Positions 1 to 11,234 of a stretch of 64,000 bases of DNA are shown here, piece by piece. The stretch covers positions 186,001 to 250,000 of the forward strand of contig AP024673.1 of the NCBI GenBank assembly GCA_025998675.1. The letters run 5' to 3'. The DNA comes from Fimbriimonadales bacterium. GTDB taxonomy: Bacteria; Armatimonadota; Fimbriimonadia; Fimbriimonadales; GBS-DC. Made by a program: the position numbers and the translations under genes. Under the pieces are notes generated by a model. The model worked only from the letters and a program-made list of their open reading frames with translations, was not told the DNA's origin and did no database searches. Within the stretch, counting starts at the first letter, position 1; every line of letters begins with the position of its first letter.

Positions 1-1
1 T

Positions 2-2596
2 CGTGAGAAGGCTCTGGACACGGGGGCGGCGCTCCGCGAGCGTATCACGACGCACCCGCGCCTGATGATACTCAACGACGAGGCGCACCACCTGCATGAC
101 CCCGACCTGGCGTGGAACCGAGCGATTGAAGCCCTGCACGAGCAGAGCCTGGGTCGGGGCAACTCTGGCATCTGCTTGCAACTCGATTTCACTGCCACGC
201 CGAAGCACACGAACGGGGAGCTCTTTCGCCACATCATCTGCGACTTCCCGTTGGGCGAAGCGGTGGACGCCGGCATCGTGAAGGTGCCTGTGCTGGGCGA
301 ATCGGAGGAGCTGGTGGAGCGCGGGGATAAGAAGACGCCCGCCCACGAACGGTTCGCCATGCACCTGAAACTGGGCTACCAGGCATACGCGCGCACCTTT
401 GAAGAGTGGAATAAGGTGCGCAAGCCCATCCTGTTTGTCATGACGGAGGACGCCGACGCCGCCAACGAGATTGCCCGCTACTTAGATAGCGACGAGTTTC
501 CCCTGCTCAAAGGGCGGGTGCTCAACATACACACCCGCCTGAAAGGACGCATCAAGACCGTCCAGCGCGGGGGGCGTCAGGTGCAGGAGTTCGTGGAGAA
601 CGAGAACGCGATGACCACCGAAGACCTGAAGATTCTGCGGGAGTGGTCGCGCGAGCTGGACAGCAAGGACAGCAAGTACCGCTGTGTGGTCTCGGTGATG
701 ATGCTCCGTGAGGGGTGGGATGTGCGCAATGTGACGACCATCGTGCCGTTGCGCCCCTATTCGGCGAAGGCGGGCATCCTGCCGGAGCAGACGCTGGGGC
801 GTGGGCTGAGGCGTATGATCCCACTCGGCGACATCCCCGAAACGGTGACCGTCGTTCATCACCCGGCGTTCCGCAAGCTCTATGAGCAGGAACTGGCACA
901 AGAAGGGCTGGACATCGCTTTCCTACCCGTGCGGGAGGTGTTCAAGCAGACCGTGACCATCTTCGTGGACTATGACAACAAGCCGATTGACCAGCTGGAG
1001 TTAGAGATACCGCTGATTACGGACGCCATCACCACCACTTCGGAGCTGGACGGGCTGACCTTTGAGGAGGTGCGCGACTACTTCCGTAGCCGTTTCCAGC
1101 CACTCCCCATCGGTCAACCCCGCACGGGTCCAGTGCAGTACACCGAGCGCCATCTGTTCACCGACGAGGTGGTGGCACGCGCCCAGCTGGACGCGGGACT
1201 GCTGACGAATGCGTGGTCGGCGCCCAGCTACTTCGCGCAGATGCTGGGCAGAGCCTGCCGCCTGAGCAACGCCCACCCGGTGCTGGTGCCGCTTATTGAG
1301 CGGTTCATTAAAGAGGTGCTGTTCGAACGCCCCGTCGACCTCTATTCGGGCGAGGTAGACCATCGGATGCGCGATCAGGATGTGTTGGAGCATCTGCGCG
1401 CCACCTTTACCCCGCTCATCCTGCAGAAGACCGTGCGCAAAGAGGAGCGCAAGTGTGTCAGTCAGGGGCATCGGCTCTCCACTTGGAAGCCGTACCAAGC
1501 CACCAGCAACGACAAGCGTCCCGCGGTGCGCGCTGAGCGCACGATGTTCAACCTGGTGCCCTGCGACAACGATTTCGAGGTCGCCTTTGTCGACTTCCTC
1601 GATACCGCAGACGATGTGGTGGCGTTCGCGAAGAATGCGGGTCCGCAGAAGCTCCGAATCGACTACCTGCGTCTGGACGGGCACCGCGCTTTCTACGAAC
1701 CCGACTTCATCGTGCGCCTCAAGGATGGCAGCTACTATCTGGTGGAGCTCAAGGGCAGGGTGGATAATCTGGTGCCTCTCAAGGCGCGTGCGGCGGTCGA
1801 ATGGTGCAAGGCGGCTTCTAAGAGCGGGAGTCGGTGGGCGTATTTGTATGTGCCGCTCCACCTGTTTCAGGAGAATGCGACACTGAGCGTGCAGGTGCTG
1901 GCACGAGCCTGTGAGCCGTCGCTCCAAGACTTGCTGAAGGAAGCCAAAACGGGTCAAACGGCGCTACCGTTGGCGGAAGCCTCTGCACAAGCGGAGAGCG
2001 AGGCGCTGGTGGCACGCGTGCTCAGGGAGGCGGGCATCGATCAACCCCCACCTGAGGTGGCGGATGCGATGCGCCAGTCTATCCTGTTGCTGGATTATGC
2101 GGTGCGCGCCCGCATGGCATCCTTTGCCCATGCGTTCCAGCCCCTGCTTTATCCGCTCGATGAATATGCGCTCCGCATCCTGGAACGGTACCTGAAGCCA
2201 CGAATCCCCCCCGACGCGGTACAACTCACCTCCTACTTTGAACCCTATTTCGACGACTCGCTGGAGCCGCGACAGAAAGCCCTACTGCAACAGAATGGTC
2301 GGTACCTCAAGAATAACTTGGTCTACGGTCGTTCGTTGATGCGGCTGGGGACGCTGGTCTTCTGCCTCGCCTATGCGGTCGAAGGGGGCTGGGGCGCATC
2401 GGGCGTATGGCAAGATGTTCAGGAGGTGTTCGGCGGCTCGGACTTCGCCGAGCTGTACCGTGAGCTGGACGCGGTCAACAAGTTCCGCAACACGCGGGTC
2501 GCCCATGTGGAGCAGCCGCTCGACGACCCCGAAGAGGCGTGGCAGGCGATGACGCTGTGGCTACGGTGCTTGAGCCGCATGGTCGCTCTGGGTTAG
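2..2596 (+). CDS. Type III restriction-like DEAH helicase/nuclease with C-terminal HEPN-like motif (5' partial)
   Basis: The frame is open to the left edge, so the N-terminus (including Walker A) lies outside the window. Counting from the internal Met at 65, the protein has an SF2 motif II (NDEAHH, residue ~4), a helicase motif VI (QTLGRGLRRM), and a PD-(D/E)xK nuclease with Asp547, Glu561 and Lys563 (PDF...ELK). This order matches Res subunits of type III restriction enzymes and related DEAD/DEAH nucleases, which translocate and cleave DNA. The last ~200 residues are helix-rich and end in RNTRVAH (Arg808-His814), the R-N-x(4)-H signature of HEPN ribonucleases. No Mod methyltransferase is visible on this side; it would have to be upstream. 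The helicase/nuclease call is firm; the HEPN assignment rests on the motif and helical context. Confidence 0.85.
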   Translation, partial: REKALDTGAALRERITTHPRLMILNDEAHHLHDPDLAWNRAIEALHEQSLGRGNSGICLQLDFTATPKHTNGELFRHIICDFPLGEAVDAGIVKVPVLGESEELVERGDKKTPAHERFAMHLKLGYQAYARTFEEWNKVRKPILFVMTEDADAANEIARYLDSDEFPLLKGRVLNIHTRLKGRIKTVQRGGRQVQEFVENENAMTTEDLKILREWSRELDSKDSKYRCVVSVMMLREGWDVRNVTTIVPLRPYSAKAGILPEQTLGRGLRRMIPLGDIPETVTVVHHPAFRKLYEQELAQEGLDIAFLPVREVFKQTVTIFVDYDNKPIDQLELEIPLITDAITTTSELDGLTFEEVRDYFRSRFQPLPIGQPRTGPVQYTERHLFTDEVVARAQLDAGLLTNAWSAPSYFAQMLGRACRLSNAHPVLVPLIERFIKEVLFERPVDLYSGEVDHRMRDQDVLEHLRATFTPLILQKTVRKEERKCVSQGHRLSTWKPYQATSNDKRPAVRAERTMFNLVPCDNDFEVAFVDFLDTADDVVAFAKNAGPQKLRIDYLRLDGHRAFYEPDFIVRLKDGSYYLVELKGRVDNLVPLKARAAVEWCKAASKSGSRWAYLYVPLHLFQENATLSVQVLARACEPSLQDLLKEAKTGQTALPLAEASAQAESEALVARVLREAGIDQPPPEVADAMRQSILLLDYAVRARMASFAHAFQPLLYPLDEYALRILERYLKPRIPPDAVQLTSYFEPYFDDSLEPRQKALLQQNGRYLKNNLVYGRSLMRLGTLVFCLAYAVEGGWGASGVWQDVQEVFGGSDFAELYRELDAVNKFRNTRVAHVEQPLDDPEEAWQAMTLWLRCLSRMVALG

Positions 2597-2651
2597 GGGG
2601 TTTGCCCTACTAGCAGGATTCTGTTCGGTTGAATCGTATCAACCAATTGCT

Positions 2652-5099
2652 ATGGCAAGTGGACGCTTTGATTGGGTGTTTCGGTGGGATGGCGCCAGCG
2701 AGGGGGTCGCCGATGTGCGCAAAGTGGTGGGCATGGAGCCGATTCCTGAGAACGCCTATGTGGAAGCCCGCAACGATGGACACCTCTATATGGGCAACCG
2801 TCGTATCCGCTTCTGGGGCGTGAACTTCACGGCAGGTGCGAACTTCCTGCGCAAGCCCGACGCCCCCAAAGTTGCCGAACGAATCGCACGGGTCGGCTTC
2901 AACTGCGTGCGATGGCACCATATGGACGCCTTCTGGGCGAACCCCTCCCTGATCGACCTCAATCGCCCCGATTCGCGCCAGTTCAACCCCGAAGCGTTGG
3001 ACTGTATGGACTTCCTGTTCGCCGAGCTGAAGAAGCGGGGCGTCTACAGCAACTTCAACCTGCTTGTGCATCGGCGTTTCAAATCGGGCGACGGGCTACC
3101 TGCCGAGATTGACCGGATAGAGGATGTGAAAGCCCAGCATGTGGTGGGCACCTACTTCCGCCCGATGATCGAGCTCCAGAAGGAGTACGCCCGCCAGCTG
3201 CTGACGCACCGTAACCCCTACACCGGACGCCCCTACGCCGAAGACCCCGCGCTGGCGATGGTGGAAATCAATAACGAGAACGGTCTCCTGCAGGGCTGGA
3301 TGCTGGGCACGATAGACGGTCTGCCCGCCGTGTTCCAAGCCGACCTCCAACGCCAGTGGAACGAGTGGCTCCAGCGCAGGTATGTCCGTACTGAACGCCT
3401 GCGTGAACGCTGGCGCGAGCAATCGGAGCCGCTGGGGCGCGAGCTCCTGCGCAATCGCCGGTTCGAGCAAGGGCTGGCGGAGTGGACGCTGGAACGGCAC
3501 AGCACCGCCCAAGCGGATGCCACGCCCCAACCCGATGGCGCGGTACGCTTGCGCATCACGCGTGCTGGCTCGGCGGGCTGGCATGTGCAGTTCTGGCAGG
3601 TGGGGTTCCCTGTGGAGCGCGGGCAAATCTACACCGTGCGGTTCCGTGCCCGCGCCGACCAGCCGCGCACCCTGATGGTGATGATGGGCATGGCGCAAGA
3701 CCCGTGGGCTCCCGTCGGGCTGGCACGCACGATACGGCTGACCCCCGAATGGCAGGTGTTCGAGTTCACCTTCGGCGTCAACACCAGCACGAACGCGCGC
3801 ATCGGCTTCACCGAGATGGGCACCCAGACCGGCGAGTTCTGGTTCGCTGACCTCTCGCTCCGACGCGGGGGCACGCTGTTCGCCCTGCCCGAAGGCGACC
3901 CGCTCGCCCAAAAGAGTCTTCCCATTATCAAACGCTCCGAATGGGGCACCTATCCCCCTGAAGTGCAAGCCGACTGGATACGCTTCCTGTGGGAGACCGA
4001 GCGCGCCTACTGGCTGGAGCTGTACCACTATATCAAAAGAGACCTGCGCTTTCGGGGCGTGGTGTTCGGCACGATTGTCGCCTGCAGTACCCCCCACCTG
4101 ATGGCGACGATGGATGTGGTGGACACGCACGCCTACTGGCAACACCCGGAGTTCCCTGGCGGGGGCTGGTCGACCACCGACTGGTATGTGCGCAACATCC
4201 CGATGGTGAACGGCACGAACGACATGACCGTCACGCGGGTTGCCCCAAAGCGCGTGCTGGGCAAGCCGTTCGCCTGTACCGAGTTCGACAATCCGGCTCC
4301 TAACGAATACTGCGCCGAGGCGGGACTGCTTCACGCGGTCTATGCCGCGCTCCAAGATTGGGATGCGCTGTTCTGGTACACCTATAGCCACGCGCGCGAT
4401 AGCTTAGACGCCCAGCGCATCACGGGCTTCTTCGACATCTACCAGCACCCTGCCAAGTGGGCGTTTCTGCCTGCGTGTTCGGCGCTCTTCCTCCGCCAAG
4501 ATGTGCGCCCTGCACGCCAGCTGGTCGTCGCCCCGTTCACCGAAGACCAGGAGATGGCGCTCCTGCCCACTGCTGGCGCGTGGGTGATGGTGGACGGCTC
4601 GAATGTGGGGCTGACCGGCATGCTGGGCTGGCTCCACCGAATCGCTATCGCCACCGACCCGCGCGCGATGCCCTCTGGTGCGCTCCGTCATGACCAGGTG
4701 AAACTGCCCAGCGACCGACGCTTCGTCTCGGACACGGGCGAGGTTCTGTTAGACCAGAGCCAGCCCGAACGCGCGTTCCTGCTTGTGCGCACGCCACGCT
4801 CCAAAGCCGCTGTGGGGTTCATCGGTGGGCGCGCGCTGGATTTGGGCGACGGCTACCGCCTGCGCGTGGAGGATGCCCCGCTGGGTGGGTTCGCCGTCTT
4901 CTCGCTCACGGTTCATACCGATTCGCCCGAGCGGCGTGCGCTGGTATGCCTGATGAGCTCCGCCGAGAACGCGGGCTGGCGTATGACGCGCGAGGCGGGT
5001 AATCGGGTCACCCTGCGCGACCAGTGGGGTCAGCCCCCCAGCCAGGTGGTTGTGCCCGACGCCTTCACAAAGGAATCTTCAAGAGGATGCGGGCGATGA
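2652..5099 (+). CDS. Glycoside hydrolase (GH5-like TIM barrel) with an inserted carbohydrate-binding module
   Basis: The 815-residue protein starts like clan GH-A enzymes (RRIRFWGVNFTAG, then FNCVRWHHMD). A candidate acid/base Glu209 lies in EINNEN and a candidate nucleophile Glu544 in CTEFDN. Residues ~265-405 look like a beta-sandwich carbohydrate-binding module of CBM4/9 type (typical NRRFEQGLAEW opening, ending WFADLSLRRGG), placed between the two catalytic halves rather than at an end. No signal peptide is visible from this ATG, so it is either cytosolic or the true start differs. The stop overlaps the next start by ATGA, so it is translationally coupled to an exported protein. Substrate is unknown; an endoglucanase/mannanase-like activity on plant or microbial polysaccharide is inference. 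Confidence 0.72.
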   Translation: MASGRFDWVFRWDGASEGVADVRKVVGMEPIPENAYVEARNDGHLYMGNRRIRFWGVNFTAGANFLRKPDAPKVAERIARVGFNCVRWHHMDAFWANPSLIDLNRPDSRQFNPEALDCMDFLFAELKKRGVYSNFNLLVHRRFKSGDGLPAEIDRIEDVKAQHVVGTYFRPMIELQKEYARQLLTHRNPYTGRPYAEDPALAMVEINNENGLLQGWMLGTIDGLPAVFQADLQRQWNEWLQRRYVRTERLRERWREQSEPLGRELLRNRRFEQGLAEWTLERHSTAQADATPQPDGAVRLRITRAGSAGWHVQFWQVGFPVERGQIYTVRFRARADQPRTLMVMMGMAQDPWAPVGLARTIRLTPEWQVFEFTFGVNTSTNARIGFTEMGTQTGEFWFADLSLRRGGTLFALPEGDPLAQKSLPIIKRSEWGTYPPEVQADWIRFLWETERAYWLELYHYIKRDLRFRGVVFGTIVACSTPHLMATMDVVDTHAYWQHPEFPGGGWSTTDWYVRNIPMVNGTNDMTVTRVAPKRVLGKPFACTEFDNPAPNEYCAEAGLLHAVYAALQDWDALFWYTYSHARDSLDAQRITGFFDIYQHPAKWAFLPACSALFLRQDVRPARQLVVAPFTEDQEMALLPTAGAWVMVDGSNVGLTGMLGWLHRIAIATDPRAMPSGALRHDQVKLPSDRRFVSDTGEVLLDQSQPERAFLLVRTPRSKAAVGFIGGRALDLGDGYRLRVEDAPLGGFAVFSLTVHTDSPERRALVCLMSSAENAGWRMTREAGNRVTLRDQWGQPPSQVVVPDAFTKESSRGCGR

Positions 5100-6190
5100 A
5101 AAGACGGAATGTGCGGTGGATTAGCGCACACTTGGGGCTTATATTGGCTTGTCAGTGGGGGTATCACGCCCACACACAAGAGCCAGAGTTCTGGTACATC
5201 GATAAGTTCTCTGGAGAAGCACGATACTACACGGTTCCTTTAAAAATCACAGACTTCCAGTGGGAGCCAAGTGAAATAGGGACTATTTACACTATAGCCA
5301 TCAAGTCTTTTGGTGAGATTCCCCATAACGCTGTTTATACACTGGAAATCCACTATGCAGATTTTATGGTTGTTTACAACCATAACTATCCCGATATTCC
5401 TGGCGCCAGTGGTCCTTCAACTGTGGACATCCTTACGCGACACGGCGCGCATCGACTTGGTTCTGGAGAGATACATTACTATGGGGATACCATTGAAATT
5501 GCTGTCCCGATTCAGACAGAGGAAATCCCATCAATTGTGATTATGCGGTATCTCCCCACCCAATCGGATGCGGAAGAAGCTATCGGAGGGCTGCACGGGG
5601 CTATTGTTTCTTATCTCTGGATCAAGAGAAACATAAAGGGAGCTATTCCCGGATGGCCCTATCAGGCTCACTGGCAGCAATCTCAACAGGGTCGAACGGT
5701 CTCCTGGCAACCAAGAAATGATGTTTCAGTCCCAACCGATTCGAGTGATCGTCCCAGGCTTGGAGACCGAGTGAGAGGCGGAAACAATCGAATATGGCCA
5801 CGAGACATATCCCTTTTACCCGATGACGGCGCTGTTGACCTCGGCGGAGGTAGGCTCATTGAGTGGGGACTGGAGCAAGGGTGGTTCCCATATGGAGGGT
5901 ATGATGGTACGGATGCCTGGGTTGGTTTAGTGGGCATCGATCAGAATGGCGACGGACGTCTACAGCCGGGCGAAGTAACGGGTGTGATAGGACGCTGCGG
6001 ACCGAATGGAGCAGATAACGACTTCTACGTGGATGGTCAAGGGTATGTTCACTGGATTAACTATGACGAAAATGGCAAGATAAATCATCACTACATTTAC
6101 GACCCTTCCAGAGACATACTCAAGATTTACGACTCGAAAGGCAACTTAATATATATGGATCCACCCACGGGATGGAAAGACAAAATCTAG
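5096..6190 (+). CDS. Secreted protein of unknown function with an EF-hand-like loop
   Basis: I chose the ATG at 5096 because it overlaps the upstream stop as ATGA and has AAGAGG 9 nt before it; an in-frame ATG at 5087 is the alternative. The protein begins with a basic stretch and hydrophobic core (MKRRN...LGLILACQWG) typical of a signal peptide, giving ~340 mature residues. Near the C-terminus, DQNGDGRLQPGE is a canonical Ca-binding loop of EF-hand/dockerin type, followed by DFYVDGQGYVHW. No known enzyme motif is visible. It is coupled to the glycoside hydrolase and followed after 17 nt by another membrane-anchored unknown, so a role in polysaccharide handling at the cell surface is possible but not shown. 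Base composition is visibly more AT-rich than the hydrolase. Confidence 0.65.
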   Translation: MKRRNVRWISAHLGLILACQWGYHAHTQEPEFWYIDKFSGEARYYTVPLKITDFQWEPSEIGTIYTIAIKSFGEIPHNAVYTLEIHYADFMVVYNHNYPDIPGASGPSTVDILTRHGAHRLGSGEIHYYGDTIEIAVPIQTEEIPSIVIMRYLPTQSDAEEAIGGLHGAIVSYLWIKRNIKGAIPGWPYQAHWQQSQQGRTVSWQPRNDVSVPTDSSDRPRLGDRVRGGNNRIWPRDISLLPDDGAVDLGGGRLIEWGLEQGWFPYGGYDGTDAWVGLVGIDQNGDGRLQPGEVTGVIGRCGPNGADNDFYVDGQGYVHWINYDENGKINHHYIYDPSRDILKIYDSKGNLIYMDPPTGWKDKI

Positions 6191-6207
6191 ACTGCTGGAG
6201 ATAAGCG

Positions 6208-6864
6208 ATGAGACGACCGATTGAACTTGGGGTTGTTGTGCTTGCTGCTGCCTTCGCGGCAGGATTATACTTCTGGCGCGTGAATACGCACGCGACATCA
6301 GGCGCCCTGATTCAGCAAGGCGCCGAACAGACTTCGCGGGACACAAGCTACTACCTCAAAACGGATGAGGGCTTTGATAATGTTCGTTCTGTGCCGTTCC
6401 GTGTTCCATTCAAGCTTCAACGAGCGGAATGGCAGATTAAGGGCGGCAGAACTTTCCTTGTGGTGCAGTTTACGAATCCGATTTCTGCAGAAGTATGGTC
6501 GCAGGCAGGTTTCTGCCTGGAGATTCTTGCGAACGGGAAAAAGACCATCATCTGGTTGGGGCGTCACTTGCGTCCCAAGTTAGCGCCTGATTTGAAAGCT
6601 CATGAAGCGTTGATTGCAGACCTGAATAACAATCGAGTCGAAGGCTACGGTCAGGCACACTGGAGCGACAAACAAGTGGAAGTAGTCCTGCCTGCTGTGC
6701 TGGAGTCGGTGGATGTTGTCTACTTGCGCTATGCGCCTTCCGAGCAAGCGTACAGGGAAGGAAGCTTGCCTATGATTGTCTCGGCGCTGCGTGCAGAGGA
6801 GCCTCCTGCATGGGGGGCGCGTGTGCGTCGACTTCAAGGCGGGTATCTGTGGGTTGACGAATAA
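6208..6864 (+). CDS. Membrane-anchored protein of unknown function
   Basis: This 218-residue protein has one N-terminal transmembrane segment or uncleaved signal (residues ~7-24, LGVVVLAAAFAAGLYFW) and a soluble remainder that would face the outside. The first gene of its row is a glycoside-hydrolase-like enzyme, and it starts 17 nt after the secreted protein 5096-6190, so the three probably form one operon. GGAGATAAGCG precedes the start and offers a Shine-Dalgarno. The text of the protein echoes its neighbour: both contain VPFRVPFKLQ/VPLKITDFQ-like openings and a VVYLRYAPSEQ/IVIMRYLPTQS segment, so the two are probably distant paralogues. No function can be assigned. Confidence 0.6.
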   Translation: MRRPIELGVVVLAAAFAAGLYFWRVNTHATSGALIQQGAEQTSRDTSYYLKTDEGFDNVRSVPFRVPFKLQRAEWQIKGGRTFLVVQFTNPISAEVWSQAGFCLEILANGKKTIIWLGRHLRPKLAPDLKAHEALIADLNNNRVEGYGQAHWSDKQVEVVLPAVLESVDVVYLRYAPSEQAYREGSLPMIVSALRAEEPPAWGARVRRLQGGYLWVDE

Positions 6865-6914
6865 GCACGCGAATACGCCGCCCTTTCAGCGTGGATGGAG
6901 CTGCCCGGTAACAG

Positions 6915-9307
<2,393 letters not shown>

Positions 9308-9985
9308 TCACGGACACGGGACCGTATTGATGGGGCAATTCAGAAACAGCGCATCTTGCGGCACTTCTGGCGGACACGGACGCACATCCGAGTAGAGATG
9401 CCATGTCGGTACACCCCCGCTGAGCGTGCCGCCCTCCTGCGTACACACCACCTGCACACGCACCCGCGCGACCGAAGCGTCGTTGCGCAAGCGCAGAATA
9501 AGCCCCGAATGCGAACCATAGGAGATTAGCGTGTCCTCTCCGGGCGTCTCTCGCGTCCCATGACTCTGGCACACAACAAGCCCATAGTTGGGGTCGGTCG
9601 CCATCAGAACGCGTGCGGACACCACATCGGGCGTGCGCTCCCTGTCGGTCATAGCGGCGTGCAGGAACCGCAAAATGCTGAGGTAGCTGGTGTCCAGACC
9701 CTCGCCGATAACTCCCTTGCCGCGCGTGGGGTCGGAGGGGCATAGATACAACTCCGCGCTCTTGACATACGGCTGCGTTCGCGCAAGATTCTCGGGGTAG
9801 ACGCCGCCGTAGTCCTCCTGGTAGCTCTTGATAGCAATCCCGATTTGACGCAGGTTGCTGATACAGGCGCTTTGCCGCGATCGCTCCAGCACATGGAAGA
9901 CCACGGGCGTTATCAGCGCCACAAGCAACGCGATTATCGCCACCACGACCAGCAGCTCCATCAGTGTAAAGGCTCTTCGGCTCAT
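9308..9985 (-). CDS. Prepilin-like protein (type IV pilin N-terminal methylation motif)
   Basis: The 225-residue protein opens MSRRAFTLMELLVVVAIIALL, the prepilin peptidase recognition and hydrophobic stalk of class III type IV/type II secretion pseudopilins, with Ala rather than Gly at the cleavage position and Glu at +5. After the stalk comes the usual SACISNLRQIGIAIKSYQEDY helix and a variable C-terminal domain. The DGH motif common in related orphan prepilins of this window is not obvious here. The start overlaps the stop of the preceding membrane-protein gene as ATGA, so the two are coupled. No pilus assembly genes are nearby; it may act as a surface or minor pilin assembled by machinery encoded elsewhere. 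Confidence 0.85.
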   Translation of the reverse strand: MSRRAFTLMELLVVVAIIALLVALITPVVFHVLERSRQSACISNLRQIGIAIKSYQEDYGGVYPENLARTQPYVKSAELYLCPSDPTRGKGVIGEGLDTSYLSILRFLHAAMTDRERTPDVVSARVLMATDPNYGLVVCQSHGTRETPGEDTLISYGSHSGLILRLRNDASVARVRVQVVCTQEGGTLSGGVPTWHLYSDVRPCPPEVPQDALFLNCPINTVPCP

Positions 9986-10569
9986 GATGCCCTCCAGAGG
10001 GTCGTTATGCCCCGTTTGTACAGCCAGAGAAGCGCCAGCAGACACATCAAAATCATCAGGAATTCCAGAAAACTCCAGAAGGGGGAATAGAAAATGTGAA
10101 TCCCCTTCCCCGATAGTACCCACACCGCAGCCAGGGCAAAGAGCAGCGCGTACAGATAGAGTCTGGAATTGATGGTTTTCGTACCCAGATAGAGAACGGC
10201 GCCCAGCAGCACGCTCTTGAGAATGGTTATGTACCATCCGTGGAAAAAGGTATGCTGGAGCCGAGGCGTCAACTGATTCGACAGGTAGCCGCCGAAGCCG
10301 CCGAGTCGCTCCACATGCGCTCGATAGCTCTCGCTCAACACATACCCCAGCAAGTGAACCAGCGTTTGCGCCAGAGCGTCGAGAACCTTGTGTCCAAGCG
10401 CCAGAACGACGATACTGGCGAGTATCACCACCAGCCAGCCTCGAAAGTTTTCACCCCGCAGCGTCTCAAGCCACATGCCTGATCCCCCAGAGACCTGGAA
10501 GAGATTGAAACTCCCAAACAGGTTGTATCCAAAATACGCCATCAGCGGCGCTTTTTCCTGCCATTGCAT
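9982..10569 (-). CDS. Integral membrane protein of unknown function
   Basis: About 195 residues with roughly four hydrophobic segments (e.g. GWLVVILASIVVLALG, LKSVLLGAVLYLG, LYALLFALAAVWVLSG, FLMILMCLLALLWLY). The C-terminus is a short basic tail. A GTG directly before the chosen ATG is an alternative start. Its stop overlaps the start of a prepilin-like gene by four bases, so the two proteins are likely made together. Nothing in it matches pilus assembly proteins such as PilC or a prepilin peptidase, so it is best regarded as a conserved-looking membrane partner of unknown role. Confidence 0.6.
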   Translation of the reverse strand: MQWQEKAPLMAYFGYNLFGSFNLFQVSGGSGMWLETLRGENFRGWLVVILASIVVLALGHKVLDALAQTLVHLLGYVLSESYRAHVERLGGFGGYLSNQLTPRLQHTFFHGWYITILKSVLLGAVLYLGTKTINSRLYLYALLFALAAVWVLSGKGIHIFYSPFWSFLEFLMILMCLLALLWLYKRGITTLWRAS

Positions 10570-10605
10570 CACACTTCGCCCAGCTCGTGAAAGCTGAATC
10601 GCGAG

Positions 10606-11169
10606 TTAGTATTGTATCTCCTCAAACAGCTCGGTGAGGGGCAGCTCAAAGTCGGGCAGCAGCGGCGTGCGCAACACATCGCCCTCGCCCAGCACCTGCA
10701 CCTGAAGCGACGGCGTATAGCGATGCGCCTGCCTGCGCTCAGGAAAGATGAGCCAGACCTCCTGCGCGCCCGACTCAAAATACTCGCCCAGCTTCGCGTA
10801 AATCTCTGCAGGTCGCTCCGAGGGCGAGATAATCTCCACTGCCAGGTCGGGCGCGCCGTTGATGAAATCCTCGGGCGATTTGCCGCCTTCCAGCCGTTCC
10901 CGACACAACACCGACACATCGGGACTGCGGATGTTGCCAGAGTGCATGCGGAATCCCGTGCTGGAGTCGTAGACCTTTGCCCAGCGGCGCACCTGATTCC
11001 ACAGGCGCGCAGCCAATCCTGCGCCAATCTCCCCGTGTCGTCCGTCGGTGGGCGCTTGTCGAATCCTCCCGTTCACCAGTTCGTACTTGTAGCCGTCGCG
11101 AGGAAGCCGCTTGAGGTCTTCTTCTGTGTAGCGTCGCTTGCGCCGCAGGGTCTGAGCCGAAGTCGCCAC
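10606..11169 (-). CDS. Uma2-family (DUF820) putative nuclease
   Basis: 187 residues with the Uma2 core: an N-terminal YTEEDLKRLP...YELVNGRI entry, RSPDVSVL, PDLAVEIISPS and KLGEYFESGAQEVWLI. These place a PD-(D/E)xK-like fold with the acidic residues and Lys (Asp of SPDVSV, Glu of VEIISPS, Lys of the following helix) in the expected spacing. The family is often multi-copy in cyanobacteria and related hot-spring bacteria; its biological role is not settled, with DNA cleavage inferred from fold. It stands alone, divergent from the methyltransferase at 11235, with ~65 bp between the two starts. Confidence 0.85.
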   Translation of the reverse strand: MATSAQTLRRKRRYTEEDLKRLPRDGYKYELVNGRIRQAPTDGRHGEIGAGLAARLWNQVRRWAKVYDSSTGFRMHSGNIRSPDVSVLCRERLEGGKSPEDFINGAPDLAVEIISPSERPAEIYAKLGEYFESGAQEVWLIFPERRQAHRYTPSLQVQVLGEGDVLRTPLLPDFELPLTELFEEIQY

Positions 11170-11221
11170 TGTATTTCACCCACCTGTAAGGATATCCAAC
11201 AAACTGTTGCTGGAGTACGGG

Positions 11222-11227
11222 TATACT
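11222..11227 (+). promoter_or_regulatory. -10 box (TATACT) for near-leaderless transcription of the DNA methyltransferase
   Basis: TATACT ends 7 nt before the ATG at 11235 and no Shine-Dalgarno is visible, implying a transcript that starts at or next to the start codon. Confidence 0.5.
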
Positions 11228-11234
11228 TTCGTTC

